A stretch of DNA of 64,000 nucleotides from Anaerococcus marasmi (lineage in GTDB: Bacteria > Bacillota > Clostridia > Tissierellales > Peptoniphilaceae). The stretch is taken from NCBI RefSeq assembly GCF_900290195.1, contig NZ_OLMF01000004.1:1229501-1293500 (forward strand). Reading direction: 5' to 3'. A program made the translations under genes and the position numbers. Position 1 is the stretch's first letter; each line of letters begins with the position of its first letter. Positions 53,628 through 63,021 of this stretch are shown piece after piece. Under the pieces are notes generated by a model that was not told where the DNA came from, ran no database searches, and worked only from the letters and a program-made list of their open reading frames with translations.

Positions 53628-54551
53628 TTATTCCTTAACTGCTCCCAATGTTAGGCCACTTATGAAGTATCTTTGGAAGAATGGATATGTTATTGCAATT
53701 GGCGCAGTTGTTATAACTACTATAGCCATTCTCAAAGTCTCCTGTGGCAAAGTTTTCATCGCCTGATTCGCTACACCTCCTATTTGGCTACCTCTTGATG
53801 CGAGGAAAGCCGTTGAATTTTGTATTCTAATTAAGAGATATTGGACAGGTATTTTATCTAAGTCATCTATGTATAGCATAGCGTTATACCAATCGTTCCA
53901 ATACCCTAATGTTAAGAATAGTCCAATTGTTGCAAGTACCGGCAAGGATAGGGGAAGCACTACTTTGAAAAATATTTGAAATTCATTAGCTCCATCAATC
54001 GTTGCAGCCTCTATCAAGGCTTTTGGTATACTTGTTTGAAAAAACGTCCTCATTATTATGATATTAAAGGTTCCTAGAAGTAAGGGTAAGATAAGCGCCC
54101 ACACCGAATTTCTAAGACCTAAAAATTGTGTCATTACTAGATAACTTGCTACAAGTCCTCCGGAAAACAACATTGGTATAGTTGAGACTTTTGTGAAAAA
54201 TCCCTTAAATTCAAAGTCATCTCTGGATAGGGCGTAGGCATACAGAGTAGTAAGGATTAGGGCAAGTATTACACCAACCACTGTTATAAATATCGATACC
54301 TTGTAGGCTTGAACTATTGATGAACCCGAGCTAAAAATTAGCTTATAGGCATCGAAGCTAATTTTTTCCGGAAACAAACTATAACCATTTGTAGCAAGCG
54401 TTGACTCATCCGTAATTGATATAATAAATACAAAGAGGAAAGGCAAAATCGCTGATATAGTAAGTAGTATCAGATATAAATTTAATCCTATGTTAGCTCC
54501 CTTACTTACTTCTAAGGGATCAAAATGCTTTTTCTTATTTACTTTTTGCAT
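53628..54551 (-). CDS. Carbohydrate ABC transporter permease (LplC/YtcP type)
   Basis: A 307-residue permease with six helices and the EAA loop (EAATIDGANEFQIFFKVVLPLSLP) contacting the ATPase. The C-terminal ITYPFFQRYFISGLTLGAVKE is characteristic of the subfamily. It is co-transcribed with its partner permease (8-base gap). Confidence 0.92.
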   Translation of the reverse strand: MQKVNKKKHFDPLEVSKGANIGLNLYLILLTISAILPFLFVFIISITDESTLATNGYSLFPEKISFDAYKLIFSSGSSIVQAYKVSIFITVVGVILALILTTLYAYALSRDDFEFKGFFTKVSTIPMLFSGGLVASYLVMTQFLGLRNSVWALILPLLLGTFNIIIMRTFFQTSIPKALIEAATIDGANEFQIFFKVVLPLSLPVLATIGLFLTLGYWNDWYNAMLYIDDLDKIPVQYLLIRIQNSTAFLASRGSQIGGVANQAMKTLPQETLRMAIVVITTAPIAITYPFFQRYFISGLTLGAVKE

Positions 54552-54559
54552 ATATCCTC

Positions 54560-55561
54560 CTAGAAAAGTGATCTTTGTGGATCGTATTTTTTGACAATCT
54601 TATTGGCACCGATGATTAGGACTGCTCCAACTGCTGATTGGAGAAGGGATACGGCTGATGATAGGCCTATGTCTCCGTTTTTCATAAGAGCCCTAAATAC
54701 ATAAGTATCGATTACATTTGTCACTGAATACAAAGGTCCTGAATCTCTTGGTACTTGGTAGAACAAACCGAAATCTGCCCTAAATATATTAGCAAGACTC
54801 ATTATAAATAAAACAGTTACAACAGGTTTTAGCATTGGTATGGTGATGTATTTTATCTGCTCCCACTTGCTTGCCCCATCCATTACAGCTGCCTCGTAAT
54901 AGGTCTTATCTATTCCTGATAGGGCCGATAGATAAACTACAGTGTTATAACCTAGGCCCTTCCAAGCATTAATGATTACCAAAAATACAGGCCACCAAGT
55001 CTTGGTTGTGTACCAATTCTTACTTCTTCCACCGAATTTCATAATAAGTGCATTTATCAAGCCCTTATCTGGTGATAGAAAGGCAAATACCGCATAAGAA
55101 ATTACAACCCAAGACAAGAAATATGGCAGAAAGAGCGAAGTTTGATAGAACTTCGCAGCTTTCCTGTTTAAAAGCTCATGTAGGGCTATGGCGGTAAACA
55201 TAGCAAGAACTATATTCACAACTATAAAGCAGGCATTGTACAAGATCGTATTTCTTATGATAGTCCAAGCGTCATTACTTTGAAAGAAGAATTTGAAGTT
55301 ATCAAATCCAATCCATTCGCTATGAAAGAGATTATAGAAGAAATTCTTAGAAAAGACCTTGTAGTCCTTAAAGGGAATGATCACCCCAAACATAGGCAAA
55401 TAGCTCATTATAGCAAACCAGATAAAGCCTGGCAGGCAAAAGGCCATAAGAGGTAGATTTTTCTTAAATCTTTGGCTAAATGGTTTTTTGGCTTTTTTCT
55501 TTCTTCTTTTTAATTCCTTTTGGTCAATTACTTTTACTTGACCCTGATTTTTATTTTCCAT
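54560..55561 (-). CDS. Carbohydrate ABC transporter permease (LplB type)
   Basis: A 333-residue permease. A basic N-terminus (KRRKKKAKKPF) is followed by six helices and the EAA loop EAAVMDGASKWEQIKYITIPML. The family FGVIIPFKDY region after the first helix is also seen. It forms the heterodimeric channel with the following permease. Confidence 0.92.
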   Translation of the reverse strand: MENKNQGQVKVIDQKELKRRKKKAKKPFSQRFKKNLPLMAFCLPGFIWFAIMSYLPMFGVIIPFKDYKVFSKNFFYNLFHSEWIGFDNFKFFFQSNDAWTIIRNTILYNACFIVVNIVLAMFTAIALHELLNRKAAKFYQTSLFLPYFLSWVVISYAVFAFLSPDKGLINALIMKFGGRSKNWYTTKTWWPVFLVIINAWKGLGYNTVVYLSALSGIDKTYYEAAVMDGASKWEQIKYITIPMLKPVVTVLFIMSLANIFRADFGLFYQVPRDSGPLYSVTNVIDTYVFRALMKNGDIGLSSAVSLLQSAVGAVLIIGANKIVKKYDPQRSLF

Positions 55562-55572
55562 TTTAACCTTCC

Positions 55573-56214
55573 TTATAAGTTCTTGACTTTAGTCTCATTT
55601 ATGAAAGTTCCCAAAAATCCCATTATAATTACAAAGACATAAGTCCAAAGGATATTTGTAATAAGTAAACTTTCTATAACTTCCCAGACAAAGCCGATAA
55701 TAATTGCATATATTGGGAATCTAAATGTTAGTAAGCTTGAATTCTTGATAGTCTTTATAAATCCAATTTCTTCTCTAAAAGCCCTTTGTAATATTGTATA
55801 GAAAATTATATTTCTAAATATTAAGCTTAAAAATATCCTAAATACAAAGAGGATTAACGCATCACTTTCTAAAATTCTTAAGGCATCAGAGAAATAAAAG
55901 TAGAGACTAAATATCAAAGCATAAGTCAAATACTTTTTGATGAAACTTTCTCCAAAAACATCTTTAAAATAAGGCCTATAATAGGACTTGTAATCAACAA
56001 AAACTGACTTTACAGCTACAAACTCCCTTTCCAAAGCAATGGCCAAAAGACCAATTAAGGGAGTAAACAATAAAATATATCTTATTAGACTTCCCTCGAT
56101 TAGGAGATTTACCAAAATTAAGGGTAAAATTATCAAGCTTGTATATACTATAGACAAAAGAACGAAGAGTATAAGCTCCCCGACCTTGCCCAAAGATTTT
56201 GATAGAGCTTGCAT
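55573..56214 (-). CDS. YesL family (DUF624) membrane protein
   Basis: A 213-residue protein with about five helices, resembling YesL proteins that accompany LplB/LplC-type sugar transporters. The role is unknown. It overlaps the ATPase gene by one base and lies 11 bases before the first permease gene, so it belongs to the transporter operon. Confidence 0.72.
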   Translation of the reverse strand: MQALSKSLGKVGELILFVLLSIVYTSLIILPLILVNLLIEGSLIRYILLFTPLIGLLAIALEREFVAVKSVFVDYKSYYRPYFKDVFGESFIKKYLTYALIFSLYFYFSDALRILESDALILFVFRIFLSLIFRNIIFYTILQRAFREEIGFIKTIKNSSLLTFRFPIYAIIIGFVWEVIESLLITNILWTYVFVIIMGFLGTFINETKVKNL

Positions 56215-57305
56215 TATACAATTCTCATTGATGTATCTTTATCGAATAAATGGATTTCATCTAAGTTGATATCTAGATTTATATCGTCGTCTTTATCGAT
56301 TCCTTTAAATTTACCTTGGACCTTTACTGCTATCTGACTTGCAGCTTCTTCCGCTCTAGCATAAAGAATCGATTCATCACCAAGCATTTCTATATTTTCT
56401 ATCCTTGCCTTGATTGATCTTGCGCTTTCGCCTTCAGTATTCACAGAAAAAGACTCTGGTCTTATACCAACAATTATTTCCTTTCCTTCGTATGCTTTTA
56501 AAGCTTCTTTTTGTTCATCAGTTACTGGAATATCGTCATTACCAACTTGAATCTTGGAATTTATTACCTTACCATTGAAAAAGTTCATTGGAGGAGATCC
56601 AATAAAGTTTGCTACGAAAATATTAGCTGGAGTATCGTAGATTTCTTCCGGAGTTCCAACTTGTTGCATGTAGCCATCTTTCATTACTACAATCCTTGAA
56701 GCCATTGACATAGCCTCAGTCTGATCATGGGTTACGTAGATAGTTGTAGTATCAAGCTGGTCATGGATTTTGGATATTTCTGTTCTCATCTGAACCCTAA
56801 GCTTAGCATCTAAGTTAGATAGAGGCTCATCCATAAGGAAGATATCAGCTTCCCTTACTATAGCACGTCCTAGGGCAACTCTTTGTCTTTGACCTCCGGA
56901 TAAGGCTGCTGGTTTTCTATCCAAAAGATTAGTCAACTCGAGCATTTCTGCTGCTCTTTCTACTTTTTTCTTAATCTCATTCTTATCTACCTTTTGAAGC
57001 TTAAGACCAAAGGCCATGTTATCAAAAACTGTCATGTGTGGATAGAGGGCGTAGTTTTGAAATACCATGGCGATATTTCTATTCTTAGGGCTAACCTCAT
57101 TCATAAGCTCGCCGTCGATGTATAAATTCCCCTCAGATATTTCCTCAAGACCTGCTATCATTCTAAGTGTTGTAGACTTTCCACAACCAGATGGTCCGAC
57201 AAAAACAATAAATTCTTTATCTTCAATTTCTAAATTGAAATCAAATACTGCTTGAACTCCATTAGGATAAATTTTATCTATGTGCTCTAATTTTAAATTT
57301 GCCAT
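56214..57305 (-). CDS. Sugar ABC transporter ATP-binding protein (UgpC/MsmK type)
   Basis: A 363-residue ATPase. Walker A is GPSGCGKSTT, the Q-loop is VFQNYALYPHMTV, the signature is LSGGQRQRVALGRA, Walker B is IFLMDEPLSNLD, and a C-terminal OB-fold regulatory domain (about 235-360) is present. MsmK-type ATPases often serve several sugar importers. It is the first gene of the importer-glycosidase transcript that appears to run down to GH125. Confidence 0.93.
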   Translation of the reverse strand: MANLKLEHIDKIYPNGVQAVFDFNLEIEDKEFIVFVGPSGCGKSTTLRMIAGLEEISEGNLYIDGELMNEVSPKNRNIAMVFQNYALYPHMTVFDNMAFGLKLQKVDKNEIKKKVERAAEMLELTNLLDRKPAALSGGQRQRVALGRAIVREADIFLMDEPLSNLDAKLRVQMRTEISKIHDQLDTTTIYVTHDQTEAMSMASRIVVMKDGYMQQVGTPEEIYDTPANIFVANFIGSPPMNFFNGKVINSKIQVGNDDIPVTDEQKEALKAYEGKEIIVGIRPESFSVNTEGESARSIKARIENIEMLGDESILYARAEEAASQIAVKVQGKFKGIDKDDDINLDINLDEIHLFDKDTSMRIV

Positions 57306-57390
57306 TATTACTCCTTACATATGATTTATGAAAAGGATTTACTATTATGTAAATTCGCTTATCGCTAATATTATTTTATAATATTTGCAT

Positions 57391-57450
57391 AAAAAAAGCA
57401 AGGAAATAGGTAAATAAACACATTTTCAGTATATTTATCCACTCCTTGCA
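57391..57450 (-). terminator. Rho-independent terminator after manA
   Basis: On the minus strand GCAAGGA pairs with TTCCTTGC, with an A/T-rich inner stem, followed by TTTTTTT. It separates manA from the importer operon. Confidence 0.85.
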
Positions 57451-57489
57451 CCTTTTGAAAATATTTTCATTTTATGTCATGCAAATGTT

Positions 57490-58434
57490 TTATTCGCTTA
57501 CTGTTGAGGCTTCTACAAGACTTAAATCTCCCTTAAAGTCAAATTTCTTCACATCATTTGTTAGGATAAAAAAGTCTCCCTTCTCGATCTCATAGGACTT
57601 ATCCTCTATAATAATCTCGCCACTTCCATCAACTACACTATAAAGAAGATAAGGTTTTTCCCTTTCAAATTCACTTATTCCTTCTATCTTATATTCATTA
57701 ACTTCAAAGTATCTATTACGAGTCAGGATTCTCCCCTTAAGGCCGTCCCTTTCGAATTCTTCGATTTTTTCCTTGTTTTTGTTTATTTTAATAGCCTTTT
57801 TGGACTCTTCTAAGTGGAGGTCTCTAAGTTTCCCGTCATCATCTTTTCTATCATAGTCATAGAGCCTGTAGGTTATATCGCTTGCTTGTTGGATTTCTAG
57901 GATTAGTGAGCCCTTCTTTATGGCATGGACTGTGCCTGCCTCTACGAAAAAGAAATCGCCCTTCCTCGCTGGAACTTCCCTTAAAAGCTCATCCCACTTT
58001 CTCTCATCAATGAGTCTTATAGCTTCCTTTTTATCATCTACCTTAAGGCCGTAGATAATTGAGGCAGGCTCTTCATTTAGGATGTACCAACATTCTGTCT
58101 TTCCCCTAGAATCTTCAAGCTCTTTTGCCATAACGTCATCTGGGTGAACTTGGATTGATAGGTCAGTATTGGCATCTATAATCTTAACAAGAAGTGGAAA
58201 GGTCGCCTCTTTTGGATTTCCGAAAAGGTCTTTGTGCTTTTGGTAGACTTCTTCTAGGCTTTTTCCCTTAAACTCTCCATTAGTGATAACAGAGCTCATA
58301 TCTCCCATATCAGAGATAGCCCAGTACTCACCTGTCTTATCTGATGGAATATCGTAAGAATAGATTTCTCTAAGTCTCTTTCCTCCCCAGATTTTCTCTC
58401 TGAATTTTCCTTCTAGGAATAAAATTTTCTCCAT
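57490..58434 (-). CDS. manA: Class I mannose-6-phosphate isomerase
   Basis: Converts mannose-6-phosphate to fructose-6-phosphate. The 314-residue cupin has IWGGKRL near the N-terminus, the zinc-binding LSIQVHPDD with downstream Glu, and the FFFVEAGTVHAI stretch supplying the last His. Size fits the short Firmicutes type. Placed next to the mannosidase/importer operon, it completes the route from released mannose to glycolysis. Confidence 0.92.
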   Translation of the reverse strand: MEKILFLEGKFREKIWGGKRLREIYSYDIPSDKTGEYWAISDMGDMSSVITNGEFKGKSLEEVYQKHKDLFGNPKEATFPLLVKIIDANTDLSIQVHPDDVMAKELEDSRGKTECWYILNEEPASIIYGLKVDDKKEAIRLIDERKWDELLREVPARKGDFFFVEAGTVHAIKKGSLILEIQQASDITYRLYDYDRKDDDGKLRDLHLEESKKAIKINKNKEKIEEFERDGLKGRILTRNRYFEVNEYKIEGISEFEREKPYLLYSVVDGSGEIIIEDKSYEIEKGDFFILTNDVKKFDFKGDLSLVEASTVSE

Positions 58435-58542
58435 AAAATCTCCTCTTTCGTTTTCTTTCTCTTATCTTATAATAAATTTTAGGAAAAGTGAAATCTAAGC
58501 TCAAAAAAGGACCAAATGCCCTCTCAGACTGTTGAATAAGGT

Positions 58543-58711
58543 ACAAAATCCAAAAGGAAGCGTTCCATTCGGAAGAAATTTCAAGAAATTCAAATCGAAA
58601 TAAACGCCCGTAAATCGCATTGTTCGGGCCTTAGCGAGTTTGCGATTTACAGTATTATGAGATTTAGAATTCCTAAATTTCTGTAGTTGGATAAGCGTTT
58701 TTGGATTTTGT
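58543..58711. repeat. Imperfect palindromic element, possibly a MITE or IS-derived remnant
   Basis: The ends ACAAAATCCAAAA (58543-58555) and TTTTGGATTTTGT (58699-58711) are exact inverted repeats. Inside, GAAATTTC-like arms and a central hairpin GTAAATCGCA (58610-58619) / TGCGATTTAC (58641-58650) continue the symmetry. No reading frame is present. It differs from the GGGGCTGTTGCA element. It fills most of the 310-base gap between pepC and manA; the remainder holds the manA leader and a small CGCTC/GAGCG hairpin near 58715-58730. Confidence 0.65.
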
Positions 58712-58744
58712 CTACGCTCTGAAAGGAGCGAAAGGCCCTCTTAT

Positions 58745-60073
58745 TTATCTTGCAAGAGATCCCATTGGGTCCCATGGTTTTAGGTGGATTGGGTCTTTGT
58801 CCCAGGCTTTTCTCTGATCTTCTGTTAGATATTTCTTATCTACTGCGATTTGATACATATATTCATCAAACCAAGCATTGCTCATTACTAGATAGCCCTT
58901 GTTTCCTGCCCTATCTCCCCAAGAGTTTTCTATCTTCCATCTTACTGGTTTTCCGTCTTCGTCTAGGTCAACTCCTGTAAATACCATGGCGTGAGTCATC
59001 AAGCTTTCTGAGTAGTCAAGTCTTTCTTCCTTAGTCATCTCAAAGTCTAAGTCGAAGATTTCTTTGATATTAAAGGCCTTGGTATCGAGGATTCCTTCTT
59101 CTCTGATGAAGCTTTGGCCTACATCGCAGCCCATCCATACAGGAAAACCGTCTTTAAGTTGCTTGATAGCCGCTTTCTTTAATTCATCTATAGGAAGATT
59201 TAGGTATTTAACTTCCTTTCCTTCTACGACATTACCCAGATAATCTACCGTAAAAGTTTCGTTAAATGGCTTATCTTCGGTAGGTGCATTGATTAGAGAA
59301 ATGTAGTCATCTATATCCATCTTCACATATTTGTCGAAAAACTCCTTAGGAGTAAGGTCTTTCTCCTTTATATAATTATCGTCCTTATCTCTCGCCTCAA
59401 AGTCGATTTTCTTTGGAGGAGTTCCTAAAACTACACTTAGGGCCTTGTAAATATGTTCGTTAAAGCCCTCCTTCATAGCTTCTAAGTCTTCTAGGCTCTT
59501 TCCTTCTCTGTGGGCATTTCTTAAATCTTTAGCAAAAGATCTTAGCATTTTTGTAAGATATGCATCCATCTCTCTTGTAGCAGATGAGGATTTCACTTCA
59601 GGCATGGCATATTTTGGAACAACTCCGTATTTCTTAACCAAATTTACAAACATATCCCATTGTCCCCCATCTCCCAGAGGATCAGCAAGGATGTGTTTCA
59701 CAAGTCTTCCTTGAAGATCACAGTCTACAGTTTTAATAATAGATTCTAGGAAATAATTGCTCTTTTCTAGCTTATCAAAAAATAGAGGATAGGCTTGGGA
59801 AAGCTCGAAAGTTTCGAGATTGTAATCCTTGATAATCCTATATCTCATGGTGTTTAGGGCAGAGAACATCCAGCAACGACCAGATTGCTTTTGGTCTGTT
59901 ATCTCTCCTTGCTTAAGTTCAATCGAAAAGGAGTGGCGCATGTCCTTGATCACATCAGGATCAATTGCAGCTTCTGTAATTCCATTTCTTGTAACTGCAC
60001 TTTGGGCAATCACATTTGCCCTGTCAGCATAAAATTTTTCGTCTAAGTCTTTAAATTTATCTTTGTTAATCAT
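58745..60073 (-). CDS. pepC: Aminopeptidase C (bleomycin hydrolase family, C1B)
   Basis: A 442-residue cytoplasmic cysteine aminopeptidase. The oxyanion Gln and nucleophile Cys lie in DQKQSGRCWMFSALN (about residues 60-74), the His in LMTHAMVFTG and the Asn in WKIENSWGDRAG. The C-terminal end (HLKPWDPMGSLAR) corresponds to the family tail that folds back into the active site. Likely frees amino acids from peptides for fermentation. Confidence 0.95.
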   Translation of the reverse strand: MINKDKFKDLDEKFYADRANVIAQSAVTRNGITEAAIDPDVIKDMRHSFSIELKQGEITDQKQSGRCWMFSALNTMRYRIIKDYNLETFELSQAYPLFFDKLEKSNYFLESIIKTVDCDLQGRLVKHILADPLGDGGQWDMFVNLVKKYGVVPKYAMPEVKSSSATREMDAYLTKMLRSFAKDLRNAHREGKSLEDLEAMKEGFNEHIYKALSVVLGTPPKKIDFEARDKDDNYIKEKDLTPKEFFDKYVKMDIDDYISLINAPTEDKPFNETFTVDYLGNVVEGKEVKYLNLPIDELKKAAIKQLKDGFPVWMGCDVGQSFIREEGILDTKAFNIKEIFDLDFEMTKEERLDYSESLMTHAMVFTGVDLDEDGKPVRWKIENSWGDRAGNKGYLVMSNAWFDEYMYQIAVDKKYLTEDQRKAWDKDPIHLKPWDPMGSLAR

Positions 60074-60129
60074 TTTTTCACCTCAATATTATTTTACCGA
60101 AAAAGATATGAATTGATAGTTATTATTAA

Positions 60130-60996
60130 TTAGATCCTGTCTAGATATTCTAAGGTTTCTCTGATATGGGCATCTGGAAGGTCATCAATATCGGAAAAAG
60201 AAACTCCCATTACTACTATTATATATTCCTTGCCATCTTTTTCGGCAAGAGTCGCCCAGCAAAGGCCTGCATCGTCCGTAGTTCCACTCTTTCCTCCGAT
60301 AATCTCAAAACCATTTTCTTCATAATCCTTAAGGTGAGAAAAAATAGTGCTTTCTATGTAGACTCCATCTGGATGTTCATTTGTCGCTTGCGATAGGTAG
60401 TCTCTCTTAGTAAAAATCGCCCTGAAATTACCATCTTCTAGGCCATATTTGATAAGCATAGCACAATCTTTAGCCGACTGAAAGTTTCTCTTATCATCCA
60501 TACCATCGGCATTGGCGTAGGTAGTATTTTCTAGATTAAGCTCTCCTGCCTTCTCGTTCATAAGGTCTACAAAAGAATCTATGCTTCCTGCCACATTAAT
60601 CGCAAGGGAATCTGCTGCTTCTGCTCCAGATGCGAGTATTGTCCCATACATAAGGTCTCGGTAGGTCGTTGTTTCATTGGCAAGAAAACCTGCCATAGAT
60701 GCATTTTCACTTACAGCTCTCATATAGGAATCATAATCGATTGGAGCAAGCTCTCCCAGGTCAGAAACATGGTCGAGGCTTACAAGAAGGGTCATGATTT
60801 TGGTAAGAGAAGCCATAGGAAGAGGCTTATTTTCATTTTTTCCGTAGACTTTTTTATCATCTGTAAGATTATATATATAAACAGCCTTGCTTTTAGAATC
60901 TTCTATATCAAATTTCGAATTCTTTTTTGAAAAATGTAAGCATCCAATAAGAAAAACTAGACCAAGACCTATCAAAATCCCATATTTTTTCTTCAC
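60130..60996 (-). CDS. D-alanyl-D-alanine carboxypeptidase (S11, DacA-like)
   Basis: A 288-residue low-molecular-weight penicillin-binding protein. An N-terminal membrane anchor or signal (about residues 5-20) is followed by SxxK as ASLTKIMTL, SxN as VSENAS and KTG as GGKSGTTDDAG, where the triad is KSG. The usual C-terminal beta domain and amphipathic anchor of DacA are absent, so it is probably anchored by its N-terminus. It trims pentapeptide stems. Confidence 0.9.
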   Translation of the reverse strand: MKKKYGILIGLGLVFLIGCLHFSKKNSKFDIEDSKSKAVYIYNLTDDKKVYGKNENKPLPMASLTKIMTLLVSLDHVSDLGELAPIDYDSYMRAVSENASMAGFLANETTTYRDLMYGTILASGAEAADSLAINVAGSIDSFVDLMNEKAGELNLENTTYANADGMDDKRNFQSAKDCAMLIKYGLEDGNFRAIFTKRDYLSQATNEHPDGVYIESTIFSHLKDYEENGFEIIGGKSGTTDDAGLCWATLAEKDGKEYIIVVMGVSFSDIDDLPDAHIRETLEYLDRI

Positions 60997-61036
60997 TTAT
61001 CTCTCCTTATTCGATTTAATCAGCTTTTAAATATTA

Positions 61037-61057
61037 GAAAAGCCCCAAAGGCTAATC
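61037..61057 (-). terminator. Possible terminator after the FMN-binding lipoprotein gene
   Basis: On the minus strand AGCC-TTTG-GGGCT is followed by TTTCTAATATTT. The stem is short. Confidence 0.5.
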
Positions 61058-61105
61058 TTATTTTTAAAGACTAGACTTTAGGACTTGATTTTCTTTGTGC
61101 TTATA

Positions 61106-61504
61106 TTATTTTGCAGCTTTGATTGCTTCGTCTACTGCTGTTTTTAGAGCTTCGCTTGATACTGTTGCTCCAGATACGTTATCTACACCTTCAGTTCCGT
61201 TGTTCTTTTTGATTTCTTCAACTAATTGTGGAATTGCGTCTGCTCCAATTCCTTCTGTTTCTGTGTGGTCAACTTGGATGTCTTTGATTGTGTCTCCATC
61301 CATAGTTACTTTAACTTTGATGTCTCCACCGTAACCTGCTGCTGTAGCTTCACCAACTTTTTCACCTGTTTCAGTTGTTGCAGCTTCTTCTGTAGTTGCT
61401 TCCTTAGAAGCATCCTCTGGTTTAGCATCGTTAGCATTGTTTCCACAAGCTGTAAGAGCAAGTGCTAGTGCTGCGATTGCTGCGTATGATTTTATGTTTT
61501 TCAT
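61106..61504 (-). CDS. FMN-binding domain lipoprotein
   Basis: A 132-residue exported lipoprotein. The signal peptide ends at the lipobox LALTAC (Cys20), an Ala/Glu/Thr-rich linker follows, and then an FMN_bind domain (about 50-130). VDNVSGATVSSEAL contains the SGAT flavinylation motif, in which Thr would carry FMN attached by ApbE. Such proteins take part in extracytosolic electron transfer or flavin-based redox. Partners are not in the window. Confidence 0.9.
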   Translation of the reverse strand: MKNIKSYAAIAALALALTACGNNANDAKPEDASKEATTEEAATTETGEKVGEATAAGYGGDIKVKVTMDGDTIKDIQVDHTETEGIGADAIPQLVEEIKKNNGTEGVDNVSGATVSSEALKTAVDEAIKAAK

Positions 61505-61650
61505 ATAATTCTCCTTTTATTTTTCCTTTGTCCTCTGATTATACTACACACGTTTTCAATTTGCAAATTCCTAAACTTTCCTAGAATTTTCTTTAAATTT
61601 TTAAGATAAATTTATAACATTTTAAAGTTCTATCTTAATTAGCTAAAGGG

Positions 61651-63021
61651 TTAAGCTTTTACTAGAACTTGGTCAATGACTTGTTTGATATTTGCTAATT
61701 GATAAATCTTTAAGTCCTTGAAGTCTTTGCTATCGATTGAGTTTTTGGCTACGAAGGCTTCCTTATAGCCTAATCTTTCAATTTCTTTTAGCCTTTGTTT
61801 GATTTGAGGAACCTTCTTAAGCTCTCCTGTAAGTCCTACTTCTGCTATGAAGACGCTCTTGTCAGAAACTGGTACCTTCATCAAGGATGAAGCAATGGAT
61901 ACCATTATAGCTAGATTTACTGAAGGCTCGCTTAGCTTGATGCCTCCAGTTGTCTTTATAATTACATTGTAGTCATAAAGATTTAGGCCTGCTCTTTCTT
62001 GAAGAATTGAGATTAAGGTGTTTAGGTCATCTCTTCTTAGGGAATCTCCTATCCTTTGTGGGTAGGGCATGAAGGATTTTGATACTAGAGATTCTATCTC
62101 AACTTCTAGTAGCCTAGAGCCTTCTTTTGTTACAGAAATAGCTGATCCTTCTATATCTTCGCTTCTTTCTGTGATAAAATACTCACTAGGATTTGTGATT
62201 TCATTTAGACCGTCTTCATCCATAGAAAATAGGCCGATTTCTCCAGTTCTACCGAACCTGTTTTTAGTCGAAGTTAAAATCCTTAGGTCTTCCTCGCTTT
62301 CTCCATCAAGGACTAAGACCGTATCTACCAAGTGCTCCAATGTCCTAAGACCTGCCATCTCGCCTTTTTTGGTCATATGGCCTATCATTATAACAGCCCT
62401 TTTTCTTTCGCTATCTTTTGCAATGTCAACCGCCTTGTTGGCGACCTCTATAGTTTGGGTTGGGCTTCCTTGTTTGTTATCAAGTTCTGCCAGGCTAAAG
62501 GTTTGGATAGAGTCTAGAAAAACTATGTCGGCATCCACATTTTTTATTTCCTTTATAGCAAGGTCCATTGAGTTTGTCGAAAGAATCCAGATATTTTCAG
62601 AAAGGTCAGACATAATCCTGTCTGCACGTGACTTGATTTGGCTCTCGCTCTCTTCTCCTGAAATATATATTACCTTAAGGCCCTTATCTGCGTAGGACTT
62701 TGAAAGTTGAAGGAGGAGGGTGGATTTTCCTGCGCCTGGTCTTGCTGTAAGAATCGAAACTGAATCTCTCACAAGCCCTCCTCCCACAGCCCTATCAAAC
62801 TCGCTATAGGTTGATTTTATCCTTTCAGACTCATCTATAGCGATCGACTTAAGCTTTTTGGCATTTTTATCTTCTACTACTATGTTTTGCTTAGTAGCTT
62901 TTTTATCAACAATAACCTCATGCATGCTCCCCCACTTACCGCATTCTGGGCATTGACCAGCCCAAACTCCTTGGGTATGGCCGCAGGATGCACATTCATA
63001 GGCTTTTTTTGCTTTCGCCAT
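61651..63021 (-). CDS. radA: DNA repair protein RadA
   Basis: A 456-residue RecA-like branch-migration factor. The N-terminal zinc finger has CASCG and CPECG pairs, Walker A is TARPGAGKSTL, the family KNRFG motif is in STKNRFGRTGEIG, and the C-terminal Lon-protease-like domain begins about residue 270. It overlaps the glutamate-cysteine ligase-like gene by one base. Confidence 0.96.
   Translation of the reverse strand: MAKAKKAYECASCGHTQGVWAGQCPECGKWGSMHEVIVDKKATKQNIVVEDKNAKKLKSIAIDESERIKSTYSEFDRAVGGGLVRDSVSILTARPGAGKSTLLLQLSKSYADKGLKVIYISGEESESQIKSRADRIMSDLSENIWILSTNSMDLAIKEIKNVDADIVFLDSIQTFSLAELDNKQGSPTQTIEVANKAVDIAKDSERKRAVIMIGHMTKKGEMAGLRTLEHLVDTVLVLDGESEEDLRILTSTKNRFGRTGEIGLFSMDEDGLNEITNPSEYFITERSEDIEGSAISVTKEGSRLLEVEIESLVSKSFMPYPQRIGDSLRRDDLNTLISILQERAGLNLYDYNVIIKTTGGIKLSEPSVNLAIMVSIASSLMKVPVSDKSVFIAEVGLTGELKKVPQIKQRLKEIERLGYKEAFVAKNSIDSKDFKDLKIYQLANIKQVIDQVLVKA

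Noticed and set aside
62069-62695. A 208-codon open frame on the plus strand opposite radA
   Set aside because: It lies wholly antisense to a perfectly recognisable RadA, its translation is low-complexity Ser/Leu/Ile-rich, and no ribosome binding site precedes it.
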